DNA of 5,369 nucleotides from Pseudomonadota bacterium (GCA_023435945.1 JAEZLB010000154.1:1-5369); one strand, 5' to 3'. Positions 1 through 5,369 are shown, counted from the first letter of the stretch. Numbers and translations are program-made. Notes: generated by a model not told the origin, from the letters alone.

Positions 1-1
1 C

Positions 2-457
2 GATATGGTCGAGGTGCGCAATGCCGTCGACCAGGCCACCAAGGAAATTTCCACCCGTTTCGACTTCAAGGGAACTGATGCCCGCATCGAACAGAAAGAA
101 CGGGAACTGACGGCCTATGCCGATTCCGATTTCCAGCTCACCCAGGTACGTGAAGTCCTGACCAGCAAGATGACCAAGCGTAATGTCGATGTGCGTTTTC
201 TCGACCTGGGCAAGATAGAGAAAATCGGCGGCGACAAGGTCAAGCAAGTCATCAAGGTCAGGAATGGCATCGAAACCGAAGCTGCCAAGAAGATCGTGAA
301 AATTATCAAAGACAGCAAGATGAAACTGCAGGCCAGCATACAGGGCGATGCCGTGCGCGTTACAGGCGCTAAGCGCGACGACCTGCAGGCAGCGATGGCC
401 TTGCTGCGCAAGGAAGTATCGGATCTGCCACTGGCCTTTAATAATTTCCGCGACTGA
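2..457 (+). CDS. yajQ: YajQ family nucleotide (cyclic-di-GMP) binding protein, 5' partial
   Basis: This is the C-terminal 151 residues of a YajQ protein, a small cytoplasmic protein of two similar alpha/beta domains. Some family members bind cyclic-di-GMP and act as effectors in gene regulation. I recognise it from the family pattern: FDFKGTDA near the start, SDFQL, a central [20 protein letters not shown] block, [20 protein letters not shown], and the characteristic C-terminal FNNFRD. The family usually begins MPSFDIVSEVD and is about 160 residues long, so about ten codons lie before the window. The ATG at base 5 is probably internal, because the frame is open to base 2 and the residue before it (Asp) matches the family. 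The stop is TGA at 455-457. Cyclic-di-GMP binding here is inferred from the family; no ligand residues were tested. Confidence 0.93.
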   Translation, partial: DMVEVRNAVDQATKEISTRFDFKGTDARIEQKERELTAYADSDFQLTQVREVLTSKMTKRNVDVRFLDLGKIEKIGGDKVKQVIKVRNGIETEAAKKIVKIIKDSKMKLQASIQGDAVRVTGAKRDDLQAAMALLRKEVSDLPLAFNNFRD

Positions 458-480
458 TCTGCCCGCAAATCTGCCCGCAA
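457..480. repeat. 12-bp perfect tandem duplication after yajQ
   Basis: The unit ATCTGCCCGCAA occurs twice, back to back, at 457-468 and 469-480. The first base is the last base of the yajQ stop codon. This is directly visible; it looks like a replication-slippage duplication, and I see no function. Confidence 0.85.
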
Positions 481-487
481 TGAATGT

Positions 488-511
488 TTGCGCCTCATGA
501 CAGAGGCGCAA
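488..511 (+). terminator. Hairpin downstream of yajQ, possible terminator without a U-tract
   Basis: TTGCGCCTC (488-496) and GAGGCGCAA (503-511) form a perfect 9-bp stem with a 6-base loop, 30 bases after the yajQ stop. Its position suggests a 3'-end structure for the yajQ transcript. No run of T follows on either strand, so intrinsic termination would be weak; it may instead protect the 3' end or serve Rho-dependent ends. Confidence 0.35.
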
Positions 512-572
512 CAACGCAGTGCAAATCGTAAACTGCCTGAGTGAGCAGCTCTCGATACAGGAAGCAATGCTT

Positions 573-578
573 TATAAA
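573..578 (+). promoter_or_regulatory. Possible -10 element for the aspartic protease gene
   Basis: TATAAA matches the sigma-70 -10 consensus at 5 of 6 positions and lies about 110 bases before the protease start. No convincing -35 hexamer sits 16-18 bases upstream, so this is a weak call. If it is used, transcription would start near 585, at the foot of the 583-620 hairpin. Confidence 0.25.
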
Positions 579-582
579 CGCA

Positions 583-620
583 GGCGAGCCTGCTCGACAC
601 TGTTCAGGGGCAGGCTCGCC
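583..620. repeat. Long GC-rich inverted repeat upstream of the protease gene
   Basis: GGCGAGCCTG (583-592) and CAGGCTCGCC (611-620) are perfect inverted repeats. Three further pairs (593-595 with 608-610, one of them G-U) give a 13-bp stem with a 12-base loop. The left arm is also self-complementary: GCAGGC (580-585) and GCCTGC (588-593) could form a competing small hairpin. There is no T-tract on either side. It could be a yajQ 3' structure, a 5'-UTR structure of the protease gene, or a dispersed palindromic repeat. Confidence 0.65.
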
Positions 621-676
621 GGACTGCGTGCGTTGCAAAGGACGCGTCACACAGACACTGGCCAGCATCAGAACTC

Positions 677-684
677 AAGGGGAG
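677..684 (+). promoter_or_regulatory. Ribosome binding site of the aspartic protease gene
   Basis: AAGGGGAG lies four bases before the ATG at 689. It is the only strong purine-rich site nearby and supports that start codon. Confidence 0.7.
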
Positions 685-688
685 ACAT

Positions 689-1321
689 ATGCGTACACTG
701 GCACTGCTCACATCGCTCTGCTTACTGAGCGCACCAGCCCGAGCGCTGGATATCACTGTGGTTGGCATCTTTCCGGGCAAGGCTGTGCTTATCGTGGACG
801 GAGCATCGCCCAAGACCTATTCGGCAGGCGACAAGATCAGTGAAAAGGCCACGCTAATCTCCACCGACAGTTCATCCGCTACTTTCCTGATACAGGGCAA
901 ACGCGAAACCATCAGCATGGGCCAGCATGTGGCCCGAAGTTCCGCCTCCGGCAAACCCGCAGTCAGCCTGCAGGCAGACGAACTCGGCCATTTCAAGACC
1001 ATGGGCCACATCAACGGCCGCAGCATCAACATGATGGTCGATACCGGCGCCAGCATGATTTCCCTCTCTGCCGCGGAGGCGACTCGCATGGGGATTCCCT
1101 ATAAACAAGGAAAACGGGGAAGGTTCAGCACGGCAAACGGTACCGTTACCGCTTATATGATCAAGCTGGACTCTGTAAAGGTCGGCGATATCGAACTTCA
1201 TCAGATCGATGCGGCGGTCCATGATGCGGCCATGCCTTACGCTCTCTTAGGCATGTCCTTTCTTAACCGTACCGATATGCGGCGTGAGGGTGATCGCATG
1301 ACGCTTACCAAGCGCTACTGA
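689..1321 (+). CDS. Exported retropepsin-like aspartic protease (clan AA, TIGR02281-like)
   Basis: A 210-residue protein with a probable Sec signal peptide: Arg2, a hydrophobic core over residues 3-16, and an A-R-A motif suggesting cleavage after residue 19. It should therefore act in the periplasm or at the envelope. Residues 20-80 form a small beta-rich segment (VVGIFPGKAVLIVDG, then a GKRETISMGQ end) of the kind that precedes the protease domain in betaproteobacterial relatives. The protease domain covers about 95-205: catalytic Asp118 in DTGAS (118-122), and the second hallmark ALLGMSFL at 185-192. There is one catalytic Asp per chain, so retropepsin-type enzymes must dimerise to be active. 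Substrate and physiological role are unknown to me. It is transcribed alone, convergent with aroG. Family assignment is firm; function is not. Confidence 0.87.
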   Translation: MRTLALLTSLCLLSAPARALDITVVGIFPGKAVLIVDGASPKTYSAGDKISEKATLISTDSSSATFLIQGKRETISMGQHVARSSASGKPAVSLQADELGHFKTMGHINGRSINMMVDTGASMISLSAAEATRMGIPYKQGKRGRFSTANGTVTAYMIKLDSVKVGDIELHQIDAAVHDAAMPYALLGMSFLNRTDMRREGDRMTLTKRY

Positions 1322-1429
1322 CGTTGGTGTGCTGCGTCAGCGGATGAAGACCCATACGCCAAACACCTCGATGAAATGCAATAGCGCGGGTTTTCTTCTG
1401 AAGCTGTTCCGAGGTGCCGCTCAAAACAA

Positions 1430-1453
1430 AAAACGCTGCCGAAGCAGCGTTTT
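1430..1453. terminator. Bidirectional intrinsic terminator between the protease gene and aroG
   Basis: AAAACGCTGC (1430-1439) and GCAGCGTTTT (1444-1453) form a 10-bp stem with a four-base loop. On the minus strand the loop reads TTCG closed by C-G, a very stable tetraloop, and the stem runs into TTTTTTGTTTTGA, a good U-tract. On the plus strand the stem is followed by TTTTGTTTATT. It lies 13 bases past the aroG stop and about 110 bases past the protease stop, so it can end both convergent transcripts, with aroG the better match. Confidence 0.88.
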
Positions 1454-1465
1454 GTTTATTGCATC

Positions 1466-2536
1466 TTAATCGTCGCTCTGCGAATTCACCTTGCGACGTT
1501 CACGCACTGCAGCTGCCAGATCTTCCAGCAAACCCAGGCTATCTTCCCAGCACAGGCAACCATCGGTAATCGACTGGCCATAGACCAGTTCCTTGCCCGG
1601 CACCAGATCCTGGCGACCACCTACCAGGTGCGATTCGACCATGACGCCAACAATACGGGTATCGCCTCCTGCAACCTGACTGCCGATTTCCGCACACACC
1701 CCCACCTGGTTCTCCGGCTTCTTGCTGCTGTTCGCGTGCGAAGTATCAATCATCAGGCGCGCTGCCAGACCGCTATTCGCGATTTCCTTGCAGGCTGCCT
1801 CCACGCTGACGGCATCGTAATTCGGGGTTTTACCGCCGCGCAGGATGATGTGGCAATCTTCGTTACCACTGGTGGAAACAATCGCCGAATAACCGCCCTT
1901 GGTCACAGACAGGAAGTGGTGTGGCTGCGATGCCGCCTTAATGGCATCGATCGCGATCTTCACATTGCCATCCGTACCGTTCTTGAAGCCTACCGGGCAG
2001 GACAGGCCGGACGCGAGTTCGCGGTGTACTTGCGACTCTGTAGTGCGCGCACCGATAGCGCCCCAGCTGATCAGGTCGGCCACGTATTGCGGGCTAATCA
2101 CGTCCAGGAATTCTGTACCAGCCGGCAGGCCCAGATCGTTGATATTCACCAGCAATTCGCGCGCGATGCGCAAACCCTCGTTGATGCGGAAGCTGTTATC
2201 CATGTAAGGATCGTTGATCAAACCCTTCCAGCCCACCGTGGTGCGCGGTTTCTCAAAATACACCCGCATCACAATTTCAAGATCGTCCTTGTAGCGGTCG
2301 CGCTCCTTGAGCAGGCGGTTCGCATATTCCATTGCTGCCTTGGTATCGTGAATCGAGCAGGGGCCAATCACTACCATCAGGCGGTCGTCCTGGCCATGCA
2401 GGATGCGATGCAGCGCGATACGCGCATTCGCCACGGTATTTTCGGCCTTTTCGGTGACCGGAAATTCGCGGATCAAATGCGAAGGAGGTGCCAGTTCTTT
2501 CATTTCTCTTATTCGTAGATCGTCGGTGCGCGGCAT
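1466..2536 (-). CDS. aroG: 3-deoxy-7-phosphoheptulonate (DAHP) synthase, class I, AroG-like
   Basis: Catalyses the condensation of phosphoenolpyruvate and erythrose 4-phosphate to DAHP, the first step of the shikimate pathway, in the cytoplasm. The 356 residues align closely with E. coli AroG (350 residues), offset by one. Metal ligands appear conserved as Cys60 (GPC), His267 (SHANS), Glu301 (VES) and Asp325 (ITD). PEP and phosphate contacts Arg91, Lys96, Arg164, Lys185 and Arg233 are also present. The allosteric pocket resembles the Phe-sensitive form: Asp145, Pro149, Gln150, Leu174, Leu178, Ser179, Phe208, Ser210 and Val220 match, with Val146 replacing AroG Met147. Ser210 argues against a Tyr-type AroF, which has Gly there. 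The ATG has GGAGA five bases upstream. A short charged tail (residues 346-356) follows the usual end. Phe inhibition is an inference. Transcription is probably controlled by the attenuator just upstream. Confidence 0.96.
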   Translation of the reverse strand: MPRTDDLRIREMKELAPPSHLIREFPVTEKAENTVANARIALHRILHGQDDRLMVVIGPCSIHDTKAAMEYANRLLKERDRYKDDLEIVMRVYFEKPRTTVGWKGLINDPYMDNSFRINEGLRIARELLVNINDLGLPAGTEFLDVISPQYVADLISWGAIGARTTESQVHRELASGLSCPVGFKNGTDGNVKIAIDAIKAASQPHHFLSVTKGGYSAIVSTSGNEDCHIILRGGKTPNYDAVSVEAACKEIANSGLAARLMIDTSHANSSKKPENQVGVCAEIGSQVAGGDTRIVGVMVESHLVGGRQDLVPGKELVYGQSITDGCLCWEDSLGLLEDLAAAVRERRKVNSQSDD

Positions 2537-2541
2537 GGTTT

Positions 2542-2546
2542 TCTCC
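2542..2546 (-). promoter_or_regulatory. Ribosome binding site of aroG
   Basis: On the minus strand GGAGA lies five bases before the aroG ATG and just after the terminator U-tract. The start is therefore translated only from transcripts that read through the attenuator. Confidence 0.75.
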
Positions 2547-2557
2547 AGGATTGCTGC

Positions 2558-2589
2558 AAAAACGAAAAAACCGCCATCGCTGGCGGTTT
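2558..2589 (-). terminator. Attenuator terminator (segments 3:4) in the aroG leader
   Basis: Read on the minus strand, AAACCGCCA (2589-2581), loop GCGA (2580-2577) and TGGCGGTTT (2576-2568) form a perfect 9-bp stem, followed by TTTCGTTTTT. This is a full intrinsic terminator, but it lies upstream of aroG, only about 20 bases before its start codon. That is the position expected of an attenuator rather than a 3' end. Its left arm (segment 3) can alternatively pair with segment 2 at 2646-2652. Confidence 0.88.
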
Positions 2590-2663
2590 AATCAGAAATT
2601 CGGTCTATCTCGTTTGTCGTTACTGCGTGAGTTTACCGCTTTTCCACCGCCACTAGGCTGGAA
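2581..2663 (-). promoter_or_regulatory. Alternative RNA pairings of the aroG attenuator (segments 1, 2, 3)
   Basis: Three segments can pair in exclusive ways in the minus-strand transcript. Segment 1, UUCCAGCC (2663-2656), pairs with GGC (2651-2649) and UGGAA (2646-2642) across a UAGU loop, with a two-base bulge: an 8-bp hairpin. Segment 2, UGGCGGU (2652-2646), is identical to the core of segment 4 (2576-2570), so it can pair with ACCGCCA of segment 3 (2587-2581), giving a 7-bp antiterminator. A ribosome stalled on the aromatic codons would mask segment 1 and favour 2:3 (read-through). A ribosome that reaches the leader stop would cover segment 2 and favour 3:4 (termination). Complementarity is seen directly; the mechanism is inferred from classical trp and phe attenuators. 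Confidence 0.8.
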
Positions 2664-2704
2664 TAGCTAAAGTAAAACCAGAAGTAAAAACGGACAAAAG
2701 ACAT
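2633..2704 (-). CDS. Aromatic leader peptide of aroG (transcription attenuation)
   Basis: A 23-codon reading frame, ATG at 2704-2702 and TAA at 2635-2633, beginning MSFVRFYFWFYFSY and ending SSLVAVEKR. Nine of the first 14 residues are aromatic (five Phe, three Tyr, one Trp), and codons 6-12 (2689-2669) are an unbroken FYFWFYF run. This is the hallmark of an attenuation leader peptide such as PheL or TrpL; the product itself probably has no function. Translation speed through the run would report charged tRNA-Phe, tRNA-Tyr and tRNA-Trp. The stop codon is 96 bases before the aroG ATG, and the last third of the frame overlaps RNA segment 2. I see no good Shine-Dalgarno sequence before the ATG. 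TTG, GTG or ATG does not occur in frame between this ATG and the preceding in-frame stop. Confidence 0.87.
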   Translation of the reverse strand: MSFVRFYFWFYFSYSSLVAVEKR

Positions 2705-2738
2705 AAACCAAGCTAAGTCAGGTTAATACGTAGCAGCA

Positions 2739-2767
2739 ATAGTGCTACAAATCTGCGTCGTTGGCAA
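2739..2767 (-). promoter_or_regulatory. Candidate sigma-70 promoter of the aroG leader transcript
   Basis: On the minus strand TTGCCA (2767-2762, 5 of 6 to TTGACA), a 17-base spacer and CACTAT (2744-2739, 3 of 6 but with the key A and T) would start RNA near 2732, leaving about 28 bases before the leader ATG. An alternative pair is TTGTAG (2750-2745), 16 bases, TATTAA (2728-2723), but its start would be only about 11 bases from the ATG. Both are weak matches. Confidence 0.35.
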
Positions 2768-2777
2768 GGCTAACTTC

Positions 2778-2794
2778 AAAAAGCAGCCCTGCCT
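2778..2794 (-). terminator. Weak possible terminator after tldD
   Basis: On the minus strand AGGCA, loop GGGC, and TGCTT form a 5-bp stem (one G-U pair) followed by TTT, making a five-base T run. It lies 13 bases after the tldD stop and just before the candidate aroG promoter. The stem is short, so partial read-through from tldD into aroG is likely. Confidence 0.25.
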
Positions 2795-2806
2795 GTTACC
2801 ATCCTG

Positions 2807-4267
2807 TCACGCCGTACCGCCAACCGTGACGCCATCCAGTCGCAGCGTCGGCTGCCCCACGCCCACCGGCACACTCTGGCCTTCCTTACCGCAGACACCC
2901 ACGCCGGAATCCAGTCGCATATCGTTGCCTATCATGCTGATGCGGTTCATCACTTCCGGGCCGTTGCCGATCAGCGTCGCGCCCTTGACGGGGTATGCGA
3001 TCTTGCCATTTTCAATCACATAAGCTTCGCTGGCCGAAAAGACAAACTTACCATTCGTAATATCGACCTGACCGCCCCCAAAATTCACGGCATACAGGCC
3101 GTTCTTCACGGACCCCAGGATTTCCTGCGGGTCCTTGTCGCCATTGAGCATGTAGGTATTGGTCATGCGCGGCATTGGCAGATGCGCGTAGGATTCGCGG
3201 CGGGCATTGCCGGTCACGGCCATCTTCATCAGGCGTGCATTCAAGGTGTCCTGGATATAGCCCTTGAGAATGCCGTCTTCAATCAGGGTCGTGCAGTTGG
3301 TCGGGTTGCCTTCATCGTCGATATTCAGGGAACCACGGCGATCTGCCAGCGTGCCATCATCCACTACCGTCACCCCCTTGGCCGCCACGCGTTCCCCGAT
3401 GCGGCCCGAGAACATGCTGGACCCTTTGCGGTTGAAGTCGCCTTCCAGTCCATGTCCCACGGCTTCGTGCAGCAATACACCAGGCCAGCCGGGGCCGAGT
3501 ACCACCGTCATCGGACCGGCCGGTGCCGGACGCGCATCCAGATTGACAAGCGCCGATGCCACTGCGTCGGTCGCATACTGGTCCAGCATCTCGTCGGTGA
3601 AATAACCATAGCTGTAACGACCGCCACCACCGGAGCTGCCCACTTCACGCCGCCCATTCTGCTCTGCGATCACGGTCAAGGACAAGCGCACCAGGGGGCG
3701 AATATCCGCTGCCAGCACACCGTCACTACGCACCACCAGCACGACATCGTATTCGCCTGCCAGGCCAGCCATGACCTGGACTACCCGAGGATCTTTTGCG
3801 CGCGCCAGGCGCTCGACCTTTTCCAGCAAACGCACTTTTTCAGTCGCATCCAGGGACACCAGCGGATCGTTGGGCAGATACAGATCGCGTCCACCGGCAT
3901 GCTGAATGCTGGCCGCCACTTTCACACGGCCCGCACCCTGGCGGGCAATGGTACGAGTGGCGGTTGCCGCTTCCAGCAAGGCACGCTCGGATATTTCATC
4001 CGAATACGAGAACGCAGTCTTGTCGCCGGAGACAGCACGAACGCCTACACCCTGATCGATAGAGAAGTTGCCGGTCTTGACGATGCCCTCTTCCAGGCTC
4101 CAGCCTTCACTCTTGGTGAACTGAAAATAAAGATCGGCATAATCGACGCGGTAGGTAAACATCTGTCCCAGCACATTTAGCAATTTGCTCTCATCCAATC
4201 CGAAAGGAGTGAGCAAAATTTCACGTGCGGCTGACAACGCCTGCAGATTCGGTTCAAAAGGTTTCAT
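2807..4267 (-). CDS. tldD: Metalloprotease TldD
   Basis: TldD forms a heterodimeric zinc protease with TldE (PmbA). In E. coli the pair acts on unfolded peptides, including maturation of microcin B17 and degradation of the CcdA antitoxin; it is cytoplasmic. The 486 residues match E. coli TldD (481) along the whole length. The zinc motif HEAVGH is at 267-272 with catalytic Glu268, and the third ligand Cys459 in GVCGKEGQ corresponds to E. coli Cys454. Other landmarks are DQGVGVRA (71-78), [10 protein letters not shown] (211-220), the block [13 protein letters not shown] before the C-terminal domain, and the ending VTVGGTA. The start at 4267 fits the family length, but its Shine-Dalgarno is poor (AATAGG) and lies in the arm of a palindrome. 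It follows nit by 54 bases on the same strand. pmbA is not in the window, as is usual. Confidence 0.96.
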   Translation of the reverse strand: MKPFEPNLQALSAAREILLTPFGLDESKLLNVLGQMFTYRVDYADLYFQFTKSEGWSLEEGIVKTGNFSIDQGVGVRAVSGDKTAFSYSDEISERALLEAATATRTIARQGAGRVKVAASIQHAGGRDLYLPNDPLVSLDATEKVRLLEKVERLARAKDPRVVQVMAGLAGEYDVVLVVRSDGVLAADIRPLVRLSLTVIAEQNGRREVGSSGGGGRYSYGYFTDEMLDQYATDAVASALVNLDARPAPAGPMTVVLGPGWPGVLLHEAVGHGLEGDFNRKGSSMFSGRIGERVAAKGVTVVDDGTLADRRGSLNIDDEGNPTNCTTLIEDGILKGYIQDTLNARLMKMAVTGNARRESYAHLPMPRMTNTYMLNGDKDPQEILGSVKNGLYAVNFGGGQVDITNGKFVFSASEAYVIENGKIAYPVKGATLIGNGPEVMNRISMIGNDMRLDSGVGVCGKEGQSVPVGVGQPTLRLDGVTVGGTA

Positions 4268-4272
4268 TGATG

Positions 4273-4308
4273 CCTATTCCAATAGGGATACAACTTTATT
4301 CAATAAAG
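4273..4308. promoter_or_regulatory. Two adjacent AT-rich palindromes between nit and tldD
   Basis: CTTTATT-C-AATAAAG (4294-4308) and CCTATT-CC-AATAGG (4273-4286) are both perfect palindromes sharing a TATTc(c)AATA core, with centres about 21.5 bp apart, close to two helical turns. They fill most of the 54-base gap. In the minus-strand RNA the second can fold as CCUAU-UGGA-AUAGG and would pair the AGG that serves as the tldD ribosome binding site. They could be a tandem operator, an RNA structure, or chance. Confidence 0.4.
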
Positions 4309-4321
4309 CCCAGGCTCACGC

Positions 4322-5140
4322 CTATAGCTTACGGTGTTTCAGGGCCGGCAAAGCTGCCCGCACTTCTTCCAGACGTGTTCTTTCCACTTCACCGATGACA
4401 AGACCTTCACCTTCCGGCAACACTGCCTTGATCTCGCCCCAGGGATCAATCAGCATGCTATGGCCCCAGGTGCGTCGTCCATTAACGTGTTTTCCGCCTT
4501 GCGCCGCAGCCAGCACATAACACTGGTTTTCGATGGCACGAGCCCGCAACAGGACTTCCCAGTGTGCCCTGCCTGTCGTATAGGTAAAGGCTGCCGGCAC
4601 CACTATCAAGGTGCAATCGCCCATCGCGCGATACAACTCGGGAAAACGCAGGTCATAACACACTGACAGACCGACCTTACCGAAACTGGTTTCCGCGACG
4701 CTGACAGTTTCTCCGGCGACAATGGTGCGCGATTCGTCATAGACTTCATCACCTTTCACGAAACCGAACAAGTGGATCTTGTCGTAACGCGAAACACGCT
4801 CACCATTCGGCTGATACACGAGCGTGGTATTTAAAACCTTGCCCGTTTCCGACGATACCAGCGGCAAAGTTCCACCGATGAGCCATATGCCCAGCTCAAG
4901 CGCTGTATCGGCCATGGCGGCCTGTATTGGGCCATGATCCAGGTGCTCTGCATGACGCAACTTGTCTTCTTCACGCAGGCCCATCACTGCCCAGTACTCC
5001 GGCAACAGGATCAGCTTTGCTCCTTGTTGTGCAGCTTGTCGCGCATAGTGACGCATGGCAGCAATGTTCTCCTCCGGAATAGGAGTGGAAACCATTTGTA
5101 TGGCAGCAACATGGAAGCGATCAGGAATCACCGTTGTCAT
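4322..5140 (-). CDS. Carbon-nitrogen hydrolase, Nit1 / deaminated glutathione amidase type
   Basis: A 272-residue nitrilase-superfamily amidase. The Glu-Lys-Cys catalytic triad is visible: Glu48 in LLPEYW, Lys121 in RYDKIHLF, and Cys161 in SVCYDLRFPELYR. The sequence FTYTTGRAHWEVLLRARAIEN (about 185-205) and the DLRFPELYR context resemble the Nit1/YbeM branch. Members of that branch hydrolyse deaminated glutathione, a side product of transaminases, as metabolite repair. Substrate is inferred from the branch only. I chose the ATG at 5140, not the longer in-frame start at 5221, because AGGAG lies three bases upstream and the family begins just before VAAIQMVS. This start overlaps the end of the yhdP-family gene by 20 bases, suggesting translational coupling. 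In E. coli yhdP is followed directly by tldD; here nit sits between them. Confidence 0.92.
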   Translation of the reverse strand: MTTVIPDRFHVAAIQMVSTPIPEENIAAMRHYARQAAQQGAKLILLPEYWAVMGLREEDKLRHAEHLDHGPIQAAMADTALELGIWLIGGTLPLVSSETGKVLNTTLVYQPNGERVSRYDKIHLFGFVKGDEVYDESRTIVAGETVSVAETSFGKVGLSVCYDLRFPELYRAMGDCTLIVVPAAFTYTTGRAHWEVLLRARAIENQCYVLAAAQGGKHVNGRRTWGHSMLIDPWGEIKAVLPEGEGLVIGEVERTRLEEVRAALPALKHRKL

Positions 5141-5369
5141 TATCTCCTGCAAGTAGGGATTTATCTGGGGCAGCGACACCATTAGCGGACTTACGCTCTG
5201 CCTTATGAACCGCAGGGTCATTCCACGGGCCGGTGATTTCGTATTCTACCGTGAATGCACGACGCAACGGATCGCTCAGGAATAACTGGGCCAGAAAAGA
5301 GCCCAATCCGATGACAGGATTGGCGACCAACCCATAAACAACCGATGCGCCGCCTGCATTAATTTCCGG
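5121..5369 (-). CDS. yhdP: YhdP family (AsmA-like, TIGR02099) protein, C-terminal fragment
   Basis: The last 82 residues of a gene that continues beyond the window. The visible part reads GLVANPVIGLGSFLAQLFLSD followed by PLRRAFTVEYEITGPWNDPAV, matching the C-terminal end of YhdP: a short hydrophobic stretch, then the F-x-YEY-x-x-TG-x-W-DP motif. A charged, low-complexity tail of about 28 residues ends in DNDNGDS. Full-length YhdP is a very large, membrane-anchored bridge-like protein of over 1,200 residues, implicated in phospholipid transport to the outer membrane. The frame is open to the window edge, so no start is visible. The assignment rests on the motif and on the typical yhdP - nit - tldD order. 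Confidence 0.83.
   Translation of the reverse strand, partial: PEINAGGASVVYGLVANPVIGLGSFLAQLFLSDPLRRAFTVEYEITGPWNDPAVHKAERKSANGVAAPDKSLLAGDNDNGDS

Noticed and set aside
519..843. Small plus-strand frames (519-728, 541-843) in and after the intergenic region
   Set aside because: They run through the inverted repeat and into the protease gene in other frames, have no recognisable product and no ribosome binding site.
1322..1429. Inverted pair CACCTCG (1364-1370) and CGAGGTG (1410-1416) after the protease gene
   Set aside because: The 7-bp arms are 39 bases apart, nothing else supports a structure, and the adjacent terminator explains the region.
1628..2518. 296-codon open frame on the plus strand
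   Set aside because: It is the antisense shadow of aroG and its product resembles no known family. High-GC conserved genes often leave long open antisense frames.
3182..4180. 332-codon open frame on the plus strand
   Set aside because: It lies fully antisense to tldD, its translation is rich in His, Gln, Arg and Cys with no family pattern, and tldD is unmistakable on the other strand.
5141..5221. Upstream extension of the nitrilase to a start at 5221
   Set aside because: It would add 27 residues not seen in the family and overlap yhdP by about 100 bases, while the ATG at 5140 has a good ribosome binding site.
1..5369. Search for mobile elements, CRISPR, defence genes, tRNA or rRNA
   Set aside because: No transposase, integrase, array of repeats or RNA gene signature is visible; all genes are core housekeeping types.

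Overview
This window looks like a chromosomal segment of a betaproteobacterium, probably order Burkholderiales; a member of Oxalobacteraceae would fit, but that is a guess. The base composition is moderate, every gene has close proteobacterial relatives, and the run yhdP - nitrilase - tldD - aroG is an arrangement I associate with this class. I see no mobile element, CRISPR array, tRNA or rRNA.

Layout. Bases 2-457 (+) hold yajQ, missing about its first ten codons at the window edge. Bases 458-688 are non-coding, with a 12-bp tandem duplication and two strong inverted repeats. Bases 689-1321 (+) encode an exported retropepsin-like aspartic protease. A bidirectional terminator at 1430-1453 separates it from convergent aroG (1466-2536, -), a class I DAHP synthase. 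The 270-base gap 2537-2806 carries a complete-looking aromatic amino acid attenuator on the minus strand. It consists of a 23-residue leader peptide with seven consecutive Phe/Tyr/Trp codons, a 1:2 hairpin, an antiterminator pairing, and an intrinsic terminator just before the aroG ribosome binding site. Upstream on the same strand are tldD (2807-4267), a Nit1-like carbon-nitrogen hydrolase (4322-5140) and the 3' end of a yhdP-family gene (5121-5369).

How the genes fit together. The minus-strand genes yhdP, nit and tldD look like one operon: yhdP and nit overlap by 20 bases, and a 54-base gap with two palindromes separates nit from tldD. aroG follows on the same strand but appears to be a separate unit with its own promoter and attenuator. 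This enzyme commits carbon to the shikimate pathway. The leader would couple its transcription to charged tRNA-Phe, tRNA-Tyr and tRNA-Trp, while the conserved allosteric pocket in the protein suggests Phe feedback inhibition. The attenuator, which is too short for ordinary gene calling, is the most interesting feature in the window.
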